Positions 43,735 to 53,015 of a stretch of DNA of 56,464 nt are shown here, piece after piece (within the stretch, counting starts at the first letter, position 1; each line of letters starts with the position of its first letter). The stretch lies in NCBI RefSeq assembly GCF_000317435.1, contig NC_019728.1:1-56464 (forward strand), given 5' to 3'. The DNA comes from Calothrix sp. PCC 6303 (GTDB lineage Bacteria; Cyanobacteriota; Cyanobacteriia; Cyanobacteriales; Nostocaceae). The position numbers and the translations under genes are program-made. The notes under the pieces were generated by a model that ran no database searches, was not told the DNA's origin, and saw nothing but the letters and a program-made list of their open reading frames with translations.

Positions 43735-45201
43735 TCACAGTTCAAGCTTGCTTTGCTTTTTGTGTTGACTTCTTTGTTTTTGATGCTCAGAAAGTAACTC
43801 CAAATTTGCCCTTACCATCAACTCTTTAACAGTTGAAAGCGTATACTCAATTGGACTGGCATTGATAATTTCTCTAATTTCTGACAACGGTCTTTCCAAT
43901 TGCAACAACCGTTTGACAATTATATAATCCCGTTCGTCATCGTTTACAAATGGTGTAACTTTTAAACAAATTTGTTGATATATAACTTGCCACTGCTCGT
44001 TTTGTTCGACTGCTCCGTCCTTCTCCCCATCTAAAGTATTAGCATCGGCAACACAATAATTCGCGTAAGCATCAGTAACGTCAATAGTGTCCTCTTTATC
44101 GGTACTACCAGTAATTCCGTCGTGAGTCAACCCATCACTCTGCTCAAACCCAGTTGCAACACCATAATTTACCGGATTCAACAGCAATTGTTTAATCGCC
44201 ATATCATCCCTTTGTGCTTGGTAACTCACACCCTTGTGTTTTTGCAAACCGGGAAAAGTATACGCTGCCCCCAAATGGGAACCACTAAAAGCCTGTCCCA
44301 AAAAGCTATAACTAATTCCCTTCGACTTGCCATTACGGGTAAACCCGTGACGAACCTCCACCCCTTCCCCCTGCAATCGTTCGATTAACCTTGGCATCGT
44401 CAGATAGTTATCTGTGGAACCATCCTCCTTTAAAGCCGTGACGCGATGGTCGCAGACCGGGCAAAGCCCATCGATAATTTCCTGCAACTGCATCTTAACT
44501 GGCAGTTCCGGGGGATTATCCCTCAACCCCAAATCGTACTCCCCTTGTTCCCGCTCGATTCTGCGGTGTTGTCCCGTGGTTGCGGTGCGCTCTAATTTCT
44601 CGTGACTCCCCCTAACCGACTCCAAATTATAGTCCCGTTCCAACTGCCGAACAATTGCCTCGCTGCGTTTGTAGTCCCAACCATCGTGTACGCACCTGCC
44701 ATCATCCAAAGAAATCCGACTAGCCACAATATGAATATGGTCGTTTTCTTTATCACCGTGACGGTAAACCACATATTGATTGTTATGAAAATTCATCTCC
44801 CGAAGATAGCGATCGCTAATTTCGTTCCACTCCTCGTCCGATAAATATTCTCCTGGAGCCAGGGAAAGGGAAACATGATAAACAGCCCGTTCCACATTCG
44901 GGTTTAACTGCCGGGAAAATTTGAACTCAGCAGCCAACTCTCGCGGTTTTTGCCCTAATGCGATCGCAGTATTAGCAGCCTTGGTTAATTGGTTGATGTT
45001 ATTCCCAATTTTTCCCAGTTCGACGTAAGTTTGGACGGCTATTTTTGTCGTTCGTTTGGGCAAAGGACGTAGTAGGGCATTGCGTCGAAATAATTCCGAG
45101 CATGACAATCCCGCTTGGGAGGCTCGCGAATGAATCATTTCAAATTCCACCTCGGACACTCGAATTTGCATTATTTTGGTGCGAACTATTGGACTTGACA
45201 T
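43735..45201 (-). CDS. MobC-MobA relaxase fusion, probably lacking motif I
   Basis: A 488-residue protein. Residues ~8-83 are MobC-like (VRTKIMQIRVSEVEFEMI, LGKIGNNINQLTKAANTA). At about residue 85 the sequence switches to a MobP/Q relaxase (PRELAAEFKFSRQLNPNVER), with motif III N-D-H-I-H-I-V at about 153-159 and HVSLSLAPGE before it. In related relaxases the PRELA segment lies some 40-50 residues from the start, after motif I with the catalytic tyrosine, and that part is absent here. An in-frame deletion joining mobC to mobA is the simplest reading. The C-terminal half is unassigned. ATG 45201 is preferred; 45267 is possible. Confidence 0.8.
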   Translation of the reverse strand: MSSPIVRTKIMQIRVSEVEFEMIHSRASQAGLSCSELFRRNALLRPLPKRTTKIAVQTYVELGKIGNNINQLTKAANTAIALGQKPRELAAEFKFSRQLNPNVERAVYHVSLSLAPGEYLSDEEWNEISDRYLREMNFHNNQYVVYRHGDKENDHIHIVASRISLDDGRCVHDGWDYKRSEAIVRQLERDYNLESVRGSHEKLERTATTGQHRRIEREQGEYDLGLRDNPPELPVKMQLQEIIDGLCPVCDHRVTALKEDGSTDNYLTMPRLIERLQGEGVEVRHGFTRNGKSKGISYSFLGQAFSGSHLGAAYTFPGLQKHKGVSYQAQRDDMAIKQLLLNPVNYGVATGFEQSDGLTHDGITGSTDKEDTIDVTDAYANYCVADANTLDGEKDGAVEQNEQWQVIYQQICLKVTPFVNDDERDYIIVKRLLQLERPLSEIREIINASPIEYTLSTVKELMVRANLELLSEHQKQRSQHKKQSKLEL

Positions 45202-45899
45202 AGCTAAACCAAAAATCAAAGTGCGTTTGTCTATGTGTTGTGAATATTTGGATTTTGCGATGTGCAAAGCTTAACGCTCGATTTCTGCCTCGATACCTAT
45301 CTAAATTAATCCATAGGAGCAGTACACAATACACCATTTGGTACCTGTCTCGATTTACATCTAAACAACGTGTCTCAACTGTGTTTTCATTGGGGGTTTC
45401 TTAAGGGGGTATCCCCCTTGAGCCAGCCTGCCCGTACCGAGCGTAAGCGATGGTAAAACGTAAGTTTTAGGGCATGGCTGGCTTCCCACCAAGACACCGG
45501 GAGAACGAGAAAGCCCAGAAAAACCGGGACTGTGGGAGAACCAGAGAAATGAGAATACCCAAAACGCGAGGGAGAACTAGGATAACTATTGAGGGTGAAA
45601 AACATTGGAGATTTTTATCTTTTTGAGGATGTTGATTGTTGATTTTATGATTTTTTGATTCGTGGGATGTTTTCAAATATTTTAGCCATATTTTTTGAAA
45701 AAATCTCAATCCCATTTAATCTCGATCTACGAGACTTCAGTTTTACTCATCAGAAAAAAAATACTACGTCTATAGTTATAAATTTTTCTATTGATTCAAA
45801 AATAAAGTAACAATATATTGCAAGACAGTACAAAAATACTTAATTAAGTTAGAACAAAAAAAGGAGATTGAATAATCTTGACCGGGAGTATTTTAGGTG
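45202..45899. other. Divergent region between relaxase and StbA-like gene; oriT candidate
   Basis: No gene is supported. It contains the repeat at 45340-45378, an imperfect hairpin with arms AGCCAGCCTGCCC (45421-45433) and GGGCATGGCTGGCT (45470-45483), a run of GGGAGAAC-type short repeats to about 45590, and then ~250 bp of A+T-rich sequence. An inverted repeat next to a relaxase gene is where oriT would be expected, but no nic site could be recognised. Confidence 0.45.
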
Positions 45900-46478
45900 A
45901 TGTCGGATAGAATTTCTAAATCCAAAATACCAGAGGCGTTAGATGCGCTGAGGGCTTTGGGTGCAAAGGAATTAGATGACGTATCGGCGCGAGATGCTAT
46001 CAGAAAGATGCGCCGACAAATCGAACGGGTGTTGCGACTGGGCTACACCTACGAAGAAGTGTCAACCACATTAGCTGGGTTGGATATCAATATTAATGGA
46101 GAACGAATTAAATATCTGTTGAACGATATCCGCAAGAAAACTCGTAAAAAAACAAAATCATCTAATGGTGATGGGATGGAGAAAAATATAGATAAAAATT
46201 GCGATATAAATTCGGATACAAATTCGGCTGAGGTAGATACTCTCCAAAGCTCAGAAATATCAGAAAGTTCTGAAATTAATAAAAGCTTAGAAGTACGAGA
46301 AATATCTGTCGCGTCTACCTCACCAACGGCTACAGAAAACAATCAAAAATCATCTCCCGTCGAATCGAATAGGAAAACTTTAAGCACAAAGTCAAATAAA
46401 AATCAAAATAATACTCGTGATAACAATACTAATTCCTTCGCCTTCCAGCCTCAATTAATAGATGACGAGGATTTGTAA
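45900..46478 (+). CDS. StbA/MobC-like DNA-binding accessory protein
   Basis: A 192-residue protein. The N-terminal ~85 residues are a helical DNA-binding-type domain (IPEALDALRALGAKELDD, IRKMRRQIERVLRLGYTYEE, then LAGLDININGERIKYLLND), while the rest is Ser/Asn/Lys-rich and likely disordered. A GTG one codon upstream is an alternative start. It precedes a ParA-like ATPase and a membrane protein, reminiscent of the stbABC stability/transfer operons of conjugative plasmids. The assignment is by layout and composition, not by a firm family match. Confidence 0.6.
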   Translation: MSDRISKSKIPEALDALRALGAKELDDVSARDAIRKMRRQIERVLRLGYTYEEVSTTLAGLDININGERIKYLLNDIRKKTRKKTKSSNGDGMEKNIDKNCDINSDTNSAEVDTLQSSEISESSEINKSLEVREISVASTSPTATENNQKSSPVESNRKTLSTKSNKNQNNTRDNNTNSFAFQPQLIDDEDL

Positions 46479-46590
46479 AATAAATCGATAGACAAGGGAG
46501 AGAGCATAGCCAATAAAAGGGAGAGAGTTTGTATAAATAACTAATAGGAGAAGTTACAGGAATAATTAATAGAATAAATTGCCAAAATAA

Positions 46591-46697
46591 TTACAGCACT
46601 TCCGGCTATTACACAATGCAGTTTTTCTCCTTGCCCCTTTCCAAGTCAGAGTTTTCAGCTTTGACTGTGTACCCCATAGCTACCGGAAGTGTTGTAA
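46591..46697. mobile_element. 107-bp MITE-like hairpin element
   Basis: TTACAGCACTTCCGGCTAT at the left and, inverted, TTACAACACTTCCGGTAGCTAT at the right form imperfect termini of about 20 bp. The interior has a small AGTCA/TGACT hairpin and no coding capacity. The surrounding 46479-46995 region otherwise holds no gene. Confidence 0.55.
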
Positions 46698-46995
46698 CGG
46701 GAGAAGTTCTATAAATAGTAAATGAGAGAGCTTATAGAAACCGTAAATGAGAAGAAATTTGTACGGCATTATTAATGAGTCATAAATTGCACTTTCTTTT
46801 TAGAACATTCGCTCTGGGCAATAAATTGTAAAACGGGTGCATCCAATGAATGGAAGAAACATAATTATCTAGTGCCAGAAACCCCACTATATAGGTTGTC
46901 TAAAAAAGGCTATCTGCCAAAACCGAATGCTCCCTGTAAAACCCTCTTAACGGACAAAAATTTGTAAACCCCCAGCAATAAAGGAGAATTTATCA

Positions 46996-47883
46996 ATGGT
47001 TGTAAAAGCAAAGCCAAATACCGATACGCAAGCAAACGACAAACAAACCACTAATAAACAAACCACTAATAAACAAACGAATAATAAACAAACGAATAAT
47101 AAACAGAATAACAGACCAAATACCCCACAAGAATCTTCCCAACAAACCAAAACAACACAAAAATATAATGGAAGATTAGTATTAGTAACAGGGGATAAGG
47201 GAGGCACGGGTAAAAGCGTGATGGCGAGACTTCTTTTAGATATCTACCGCCATAGAAACATCGACTGCATCGCCTACGAATGCGACCAATCCAACCCCCA
47301 ACTTTACCGACATTACAGCAAACTTTCCCCTGGAGTTCAAACCTTAAAATTAAATCAACGCGGTGGTGCAGATTCCCTACAAGATGATTTAGAGCGTTTT
47401 TCCCCCAAAGTTTCCCTGGTGGATTTACCTGCGGGTGCTGCCGAATATTTTGAATCAGTAGCATCCGATATTCATCTTTTCAAAAATGCAGAAATTATGG
47501 GGTATCGCATCACAATGGTATCTGTGTTAGGGAGAGTCAAAGATAGCGTCATCCAGTTAAAACGGTTAGTAGATTTTTGTAGCGATCGCGTGGATTATGT
47601 GGTGGCTAAAAATCTTTACTGGGGTGAAGATAAAAAATTTATCAGGTACAACGATTCCAAAGTACGGCAAGTTTTATTAAACGAACTTCGTGGGATAGAA
47701 CTGCTACTACCCGATTTGTACGATAACCTTTTCGACTTTATCGACTCCAAAGATTTAACCTTCCGCGAAGCTTTAGAACATGATGGTTTAACTGTAAGTA
47801 ATCGATCGCGCATATTTGACTGGGTTGATAAAGCCGAAACTCAATTGGAAACAGCCGCATGGATGCTGGGATTGGATATTTGA
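46996..47883 (+). CDS. StbB-like ParA-family ATPase
   Basis: A 295-residue protein. The first ~55 residues are a low-complexity Asn/Thr/Lys/Gln tract coded by 15-bp tandem repeats. The ATPase begins RLVLVTGDKGGTGKS with deviant Walker A KGGTGKS at 68-74, and KVSLVDLPAGAAEYF as the Walker B region. It is distinct from the ParA at 19145. Similar single-domain ATPases (StbB/MobD-like) sit beside relaxase genes and affect segregation or conjugative establishment; the assignment is by layout. Confidence 0.75.
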   Translation: MVVKAKPNTDTQANDKQTTNKQTTNKQTNNKQTNNKQNNRPNTPQESSQQTKTTQKYNGRLVLVTGDKGGTGKSVMARLLLDIYRHRNIDCIAYECDQSNPQLYRHYSKLSPGVQTLKLNQRGGADSLQDDLERFSPKVSLVDLPAGAAEYFESVASDIHLFKNAEIMGYRITMVSVLGRVKDSVIQLKRLVDFCSDRVDYVVAKNLYWGEDKKFIRYNDSKVRQVLLNELRGIELLLPDLYDNLFDFIDSKDLTFREALEHDGLTVSNRSRIFDWVDKAETQLETAAWMLGLDI

Positions 47884-48078
47884 GAGCAGGAGTGGGGGAG
47901 TGGGAGAAAGTTTGATTTTTTAAATTACTCAGTAGTAAGCGTCAAAACCTTTATTTACGGGAGAAGGCAATAAAAATCGGGTAGCTTTATTTCGCGTTTT
48001 TTAACTCCATCCGGTTTTTTACTTGTATACCAGTTCGAGCGGGCAAGTTCAAATATTCCTCTATCTGACATCCTATCT

Positions 48079-49068
48079 ATGCCAACAACCAATAACAAAA
48101 ACTCAAGACAGGATAAACCGCAACCATCCCATCTCGATAAGCTCCTGGAAAACAAACCACCGGAGTTTCAAGCCAAAGTGCTGAGGTTTGCCCTCGACTC
48201 CGAGATGAAGGAAGATGACCCAGCATTTCGATTGGTGCAGTATATCGGCTATTTATCCCAACTCACCGAAACCGCACCCAACGAATGGAAACAATTATTC
48301 AAAAAACTCCAGGGAGAACTATCCGAGTGGACGGAACTAACAGCAGAACAACTGGCTTATTCAGCAGACCAAAGCGAAGCTCACGACAACCTGGCTCAAA
48401 GTTGCAACAGGCTTGGGATAGCCTTGAACGCCTTAGATTTAACCTCGCAGCAACAGTTGCAGCAATTGACAACCTTGAGCGAAATCTCACCGAGTTTGAG
48501 GTACGTCGCACAGGAGATACCGACGCTGAAAAAATTATTGACGAACTTGAACCAAACCCTCTCCCATTCGCAAACATTGACGGTGGAATTATCGCGATCG
48601 CAAATAGCCGAATTGAAGCGAGAAATAGCCCTGGAGATAGAGAGCCGGAATTTGACTTCGATGGGGAGAGAGATGTTGGATTTAGCCCAGAACCAGAGAA
48701 GGATGATGGGGATGTTGGAACAGTTAACCCAGAAGAAACACCGGAGAATAAACCCTCCAGGGATATTGGCAAGAATTTGGGAAAGGGGAGCGAACGACTG
48801 TCGTCGCGCAAGCTTCGCGGTTTTGACTTGGATTTGTAGGTTGGATTGGCAATTTATCTGGGTGGTGGCAATGATATTGGCATTTATTGCCGTACCCGTA
48901 GCTGTGGTGATGAGGATGAATGCAGACTACCAACCCGTCACGTCCCTGGAAATTGTGGGTAAGCAAGTTCGGGATACATATATGCAGGTTAATAATGCAA
49001 ACGTGAAGTTACAGCGAATTGAAAAGCATCTGGGTACTCAGCCAAAATCGAAATCAAAGGAGAAATGA
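48079..49068 (+). CDS. Coiled-coil protein with one membrane helix near the C-terminus
   Basis: A 329-residue protein: helical N-terminal domain (LDKLLENKPPEFQAKVLRFA), coiled coil around 100-230, and a membrane segment at about 258-280 (WVVAMILAFIAVPVAVVM), then a basic tail ending LQRIEKHLGTQPKSKSKEK. It follows the StbB-like ATPase on the same strand, and similar small membrane proteins accompany mobilisation genes. The final ~26 residues are repeated at the end of the transposase at 54180-55349. A 184-codon alternate-frame ORF lies inside it. Confidence 0.7.
   Translation: MPTTNNKNSRQDKPQPSHLDKLLENKPPEFQAKVLRFALDSEMKEDDPAFRLVQYIGYLSQLTETAPNEWKQLFKKLQGELSEWTELTAEQLAYSADQSEAHDNLAQSCNRLGIALNALDLTSQQQLQQLTTLSEISPSLRYVAQEIPTLKKLLTNLNQTLSHSQTLTVELSRSQIAELKREIALEIESRNLTSMGREMLDLAQNQRRMMGMLEQLTQKKHRRINPPGILARIWERGANDCRRASFAVLTWICRLDWQFIWVVAMILAFIAVPVAVVMRMNADYQPVTSLEIVGKQVRDTYMQVNNANVKLQRIEKHLGTQPKSKSKEK
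48285..48839 (+). CDS. Nested overlapping ORF inside the membrane-protein gene
   Basis: In a different frame of the same strand, 184 codons stay open from ATG 48285. The product is protein-like: a helical stretch (LQQAWDSLERLRFNLAATVA, AAIDNLERNLTEF) and an acidic C-terminal half rich in Asp/Glu/Pro. In RSF1010-like mobilisation regions mobB is nested in mobA, so overlap would have precedent. No ribosome-binding site is clear, and it could be a chance opening. Confidence 0.35.
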   Translation: METIIQKTPGRTIRVDGTNSRTTGLFSRPKRSSRQPGSKLQQAWDSLERLRFNLAATVAAIDNLERNLTEFEVRRTGDTDAEKIIDELEPNPLPFANIDGGIIAIANSRIEARNSPGDREPEFDFDGERDVGFSPEPEKDDGDVGTVNPEETPENKPSRDIGKNLGKGSERLSSRKLRGFDLDL

Positions 49069-49547
49069 GTTTTGTGATTGAGTGCGATTGGTCGGTTCGG
49101 GGACAACAAGGAATTGTTTTTTGAAATTCAGCTTGTTGCCGCTAAACAACTTATTTTCACCAAAACAACAAACCTTCTCACAAATCTAAGTATCAAGTCA
49201 AGCAGAAAACAATAATTGTTACACAAAAAAACAGTAAAAATATACTAGTAAGAAAATAAGTTAAGCAATAGCCACTTGGTTTTACTAAAACCTTATAAAA
49301 CAGGCATTCTGAGAGCCTCTGCCTCGCAGCTTCATTGTGCGGTTGAAGCTTATTGATGAATTACTATTAGTGCTTGCTTGTCAACTAAATTTTAAATAAC
49401 TTAATTTTATATTCATTAAATTTCATAAAAATAGTATTGACTTTTAGTTTAATATAACAATTTTATTCAATAAATTTTACTGCGTATTTGTGGTAAGCTC
49501 TTATTTGATTTGATATAAGTATAGTTTTAGACAGGGAGCAAGGATTG
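49069..49547. other. A+T-rich intergenic region upstream of pentapeptide gene
   Basis: No gene seen. A small hairpin with arms AGCTTCA/TGAAGCT lies at 49328-49350 but lacks a following T-run. TTGACTTTTAG with TAATATAAC about 15 bp on (49437-49457) could be a promoter of the pentapeptide gene, whose ribosome-binding region is AGGGAGCAAGG. Confidence 0.4.
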
Positions 49548-51020
49548 ATGGCTACATCACAAAGGAGTTCTAAGCACTTCCCATCCCCTAGCACTAGAAA
49601 AAGCTGGTTTCAAATAATAGTAACGCTGTTAATAACCGTTTTCATTGTTGGCGGAATAGGTTGGTTGGAAAAACAGCAGAAAGATGAAAAACAGCAGAAA
49701 GATGAAAAACTTACTGAAATCACGACTAAAAATCCTCAAATACGTGAATTCATCGAAGTATATAATCAAAATGAAAAAATCAAAGAAGAAAACAATGAAT
49801 GTAAGTATAAATTCGATGCATCTGGGTTAATTTGCTTCTTGTCCGATTCCAAGTTATTAGGACAAGTTCAAAATATTGGTGTGCTTTCCGCAGCGATTTT
49901 ATTTTTCTGGGATACTTTTGATAGGAAGAAACAATTAGAACGTCAAGCTTGGCAGCTAATTGATGGTGCCAAAGGTTCTGAAACAAGTGGCGCAAGAAAA
50001 CAAGCAATTGAGGATTTATATCAAGAAAAATCTGATATTACAGGACTTGATGCAGATGGTGCAGATTTAAGAGGAATAAGTTTAAGTGGCGCTGACTTAG
50101 AAAGAGCAAGTTTTAAAAAAGCCGATTTAAGAAATGCTATTTTAGAAGGTGCTGATTTAAGAGAAGCTAATTTAGAAGGTGCTGATTTAAGGGGTGCAGA
50201 TTTAAGGGGTGCTAATCTTTGGGGTGCAGATTTGACGGGAGTAGATTTATGTGAAGCTAATTTAGAAGGTACAAATTTTAGTAATACTACTTTGAATAAA
50301 GCGGATTTATGCGGAGCTATACTTGGTGAATATAAAGGCAAATATAAAAATAAATTTGAACCTGATAAAACTATCAAAAGTAAATTTACTAATTTTAAAG
50401 CAGCTTTTCTTAGAAGAGCAAATATTCAAAGTGTCAATTTGACTGGAGTAGATATTTCGGACGCTTATTTTGGCGGTGCTAGAACAGGTCGGGATTGTGG
50501 AAAGGATAAGCCATTAGATATGGGTATACTTCGTACAGCAAAAGACAATTCTTACAAAAAAGCAGAATATGATGAAAATGTTCGCTCCGCTTATCCAGAG
50601 GAAAATTTGAAACCTGATACAGGATATGAAGAACAAGAACAAAATACAAAAAATAGAAATGAAAAAATTCAGCAGATAAAAAATAGAATTTTCGTACCGC
50701 TTCAGGATAAAAGTAACTCGTCAGATTTATTCGTTTTATTGGATGCTTTGATAGAAATTCTTTCCGAATCAGGTGGAGAATCAAATACTACATCTGAATC
50801 ACAAGACTTAAGAAATCAAGCAGTAGCCATTAAAGCTGATATTGAAAAATTAGATTATGAGGCTCAACAAATTTTAGATTCTGCACCTTCTAAAAAACAA
50901 GAGCTAGATAAGCGGGAGCAAGATGCGCTCGATGAACAACGTAGGGTAGATGAAAAAGGCAGAATTTTGATGGAAAAATTAAAACTGTCACAATCTGAGA
51001 AAAAACCAGATGAACAATAG
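49548..51020 (+). CDS. Membrane-anchored pentapeptide-repeat protein
   Basis: A 490-residue protein. Membrane helices occur near residues 20-38 (IIVTLLITVFIVGGIGWL) and 100-118 (NIGVLSAAILFFWDTF). From about 165 to 260 there are A(D/N)LxG-type pentapeptides (GADLRGADLRGANLW) forming a right-handed β-helix, with a short second run near 285-305. The C-terminal 180 residues are charged and coiled. The start ATG 49548 has a good ribosome-binding site; a TTG directly before it is in frame. The role is unknown; repeats of this type often mediate scaffolding or act near STAND proteins. Confidence 0.85.
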   Translation: MATSQRSSKHFPSPSTRKSWFQIIVTLLITVFIVGGIGWLEKQQKDEKQQKDEKLTEITTKNPQIREFIEVYNQNEKIKEENNECKYKFDASGLICFLSDSKLLGQVQNIGVLSAAILFFWDTFDRKKQLERQAWQLIDGAKGSETSGARKQAIEDLYQEKSDITGLDADGADLRGISLSGADLERASFKKADLRNAILEGADLREANLEGADLRGADLRGANLWGADLTGVDLCEANLEGTNFSNTTLNKADLCGAILGEYKGKYKNKFEPDKTIKSKFTNFKAAFLRRANIQSVNLTGVDISDAYFGGARTGRDCGKDKPLDMGILRTAKDNSYKKAEYDENVRSAYPEENLKPDTGYEEQEQNTKNRNEKIQQIKNRIFVPLQDKSNSSDLFVLLDALIEILSESGGESNTTSESQDLRNQAVAIKADIEKLDYEAQQILDSAPSKKQELDKREQDALDEQRRVDEKGRILMEKLKLSQSEKKPDEQ

Positions 51021-51051
51021 CCCTATATTTATGGCTATTATTCATAAACAC

Positions 51052-51477
51052 TTAATTTATATGGCCACAGTATTGTGGATAATTATCATACAACAAAGAA
51101 TCTTTTAAACAATATGTTTGTATCAATTCTAATATTTCTCTACATGCTTCATTAGAACATTGTACCTCTCGACAATGCCTTATTTTATTTAGTAAAATTT
51201 CTAAATCACTTAGAATATGTTGATATTCATTAACTGGATTCTCACATATTAATGCATATTCTAGTTGTATTGCAGCTATTTGTTCCCATGTTGCTGCCAT
51301 ACGAAGATATTCTTGCTCTTGATTCCGGCAATCATTTTCATATTGCGGATTTTCTATAGCCGAATCAGCACATTTTTGAGCTTCTTGTCTATTAGTATAT
51401 TCCCTCTGTTTATTAACTACTGATGCATGTCTATAGAGACTAGCTAATTGTTGTAGATTATAAATAGATTCTGACAT
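51052..51477 (-). CDS. Cys-rich helical hypothetical protein
   Basis: A 141-residue protein that converges with the pentapeptide gene, with 31 bp between their ends. It is helical, with eight cysteines spread over the sequence (for example KCADSA, DCRNQE, HCREVQCSNEACREI). No known motif for metal binding was matched. It lies alone on the minus strand, with ~700 bp of non-coding sequence upstream. Confidence 0.6.
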   Translation of the reverse strand: MSESIYNLQQLASLYRHASVVNKQREYTNRQEAQKCADSAIENPQYENDCRNQEQEYLRMAATWEQIAAIQLEYALICENPVNEYQHILSDLEILLNKIRHCREVQCSNEACREILELIQTYCLKDSLLYDNYPQYCGHIN

Positions 51478-52204
51478 TTCTTTAACCTTAATAAACTTTA
51501 GACTATGAAAGTAAAACGTAGCTAAACTAAAAGAAGCAGATTTACTAGCATTACAAACTGCGATTTATCATGCTTAAAATGTTTAACTGTGAATAATAAA
51601 TATATAAATTCACATTTGTAATTGCTAATCAGTGAAGCCTATTTTTTAAAAAGTATTTTCGACTTTTTTTATTGATTTTGAGACACCTTAACTTGCAATT
51701 AATGTGGTTTCAAAATAGCTTTATTTTCGTTTTAATCGCTTATGATTATAGTTCACCGCACTATTTAACTACTCAGTATATAAAACTGAATTTGTGTAAT
51801 TAGACAAGCCTTTCTTTTTGCTTTTGCATGATTTTAAAAAAGTTGATAAGGAATAATTAGCGCTCCAAAAATTATTTTCAAAATGATTTTATGGTTTACG
51901 TGTATTAAAGTCACTTCCACAGACTAGGAAGAAAAATAAATTTTACTGAAAGCTTTATTTGGCAAGCTTTTCGAGCTTTGCGTGGTCGAGAAAGTAATAG
52001 CAATGCTTACTTGGGCGAAGTGGCAAATATAGCACCCAGAAGTGCGTCCCCATCAACACTCGCTTATAAGACTTACGGATTTTATAAACAGAGCGCGTTC
52101 TATGTTACTTGGGCTTTTCTGTCTTGTACGCTCGTTCTTATCAAGCAAAAACTTGTCATCTGTGTTACACGCAATTGCGTAAGCCGGATTTCAGGTTGTG
52201 ACTG
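51478..52204. other. Non-coding region with transposon-end-like sequence
   Basis: No gene is supported. Positions 51691-51721 (minus strand TTTGAAACCACATTAATTGC) resemble the phased repeats at 53258-53380 in inverse orientation. The tract 51940-52200 is G+C-richer with a short open frame of no recognisable content. Confidence 0.45.
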
Positions 52205-52585
52205 ATGCTACAAAATAAAAGACAAAAGCAATGCCTTGAACTTTTAGAAAAAATTCGTTGGGGTGGGGTGCCAAAATGTCCCTATTGCGGTTCTACTAAT
52301 TCCACCAATATCAAGAAAGAAAACAGATATCATTGTAATGACTGTTTTAATTCTTACAGTGTTACTGTGAATACCTTGTTTCACAAGACACATGTGGATT
52401 TATCTAAGTGGTTTACCGCTATTAGCTTAGTTCTCAAGTCTCAAAAAAATATTACTGTTCTTGAACTAGCTGCTAAAATTCAAGTCAATAAAAATACGGC
52501 ATCTTACATGATTACCCGTATTAGTAAAGCAATGTCCTCAGAACCAGAGTTACTTCAGAAACTCTTAGATTGCAACATTTATTAA
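52205..52585 (+). pseudogene. IS1595-type transposase, N-terminal fragment
   Basis: The 126 residues carry the IS1595 zinc ribbon (CPYC-x14-YHCNDCF) followed by the helical region (FHKTHVDLSKWFTAISL, AAKIQVNKNTASYM). The ISXO2-like DDE domain that should follow is missing, so the protein is about one third of normal length and inactive. The miniature Tn3 element begins 17 bp after its stop. Confidence 0.8.
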
Positions 52586-52602
52586 CTTTGTTAAGAGTAT
52601 TC

Positions 52603-52875
52603 GGGGGTAAATGAGCAACGGTACAGAAAATTACGCTAAGGCTGAAAGTCTTACAGGACAAGCGTTCTGCAAATCACTTTTTTTGCACCTCAACCATTAT
52701 GTCCAGCACCAGGCTACTTGTGTCAATTAACCTATACTCTGTTTGGTACATCAAACGAGTACGGTATAGCAAGGGTTTCAGACTCTTAAATTTCAGAACC
52801 TTCAATTGGTACAGTTTTTCTTCCTGGTGATTAATTCCTTAACGTAACTTTCTGCACCACTGCTTATTTCACCCC
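52603..52875. mobile_element. Tn3-derived miniature inverted-repeat element (TIME-like), 273 bp
   Basis: 38-bp termini at 52603-52640 and 52838-52875 are inverted copies at roughly three quarters identity; both begin GGGG and end ACGYTAAG, as in Tn3-family ends. The 5-bp sequence TATTC is directly repeated immediately outside both ends, the Tn3-family target duplication. The 197-bp interior has no ORF. This is a complete, recently inserted non-autonomous element. Confidence 0.85.
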
Positions 52876-52903
52876 TATTCCAACAAATAAATGATCCAAA
52901 ATT

Positions 52904-53015
52904 TGTCATTGCGAGGAGGAACGACGAAGCAATCGCAAGAACTCGGAGATTACGTGATTGCTTCATTCCGCTTCGCTTCATACTCCGAAACGGAGAAGCA
53001 AGCTACGCAATGACA
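52904..53015. repeat. Cyanobacterial long palindromic repeat
   Basis: TTGTCATTGCGAGGAGGAAC at the left pairs with GCAATGACA at the right, with inner pairing between GAAGCAATC and GATTGCTTC. Repeats of this appearance are scattered in many cyanobacterial genomes. There is no coding capacity. Confidence 0.6.

Noticed and set aside
46947-47464. Antisense ORFs rich in Leu, Val and Cys opposite the StbB-like gene
   Set aside because: They result from the Asn/Thr/Lys tandem repeat on the other strand.
48299-48811. 170-codon minus-strand ORF inside 48079-49068
   Set aside because: Third open frame in the same G+C-richer stretch, Ser/Pro-rich with no start signal; its existence weakens confidence in the nested plus-strand ORF too.
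51978-52205. 75-codon ORF before the IS1595 fragment
   Set aside because: No homology by eye and no start signal; probably chance opening in insertion-sequence flank.
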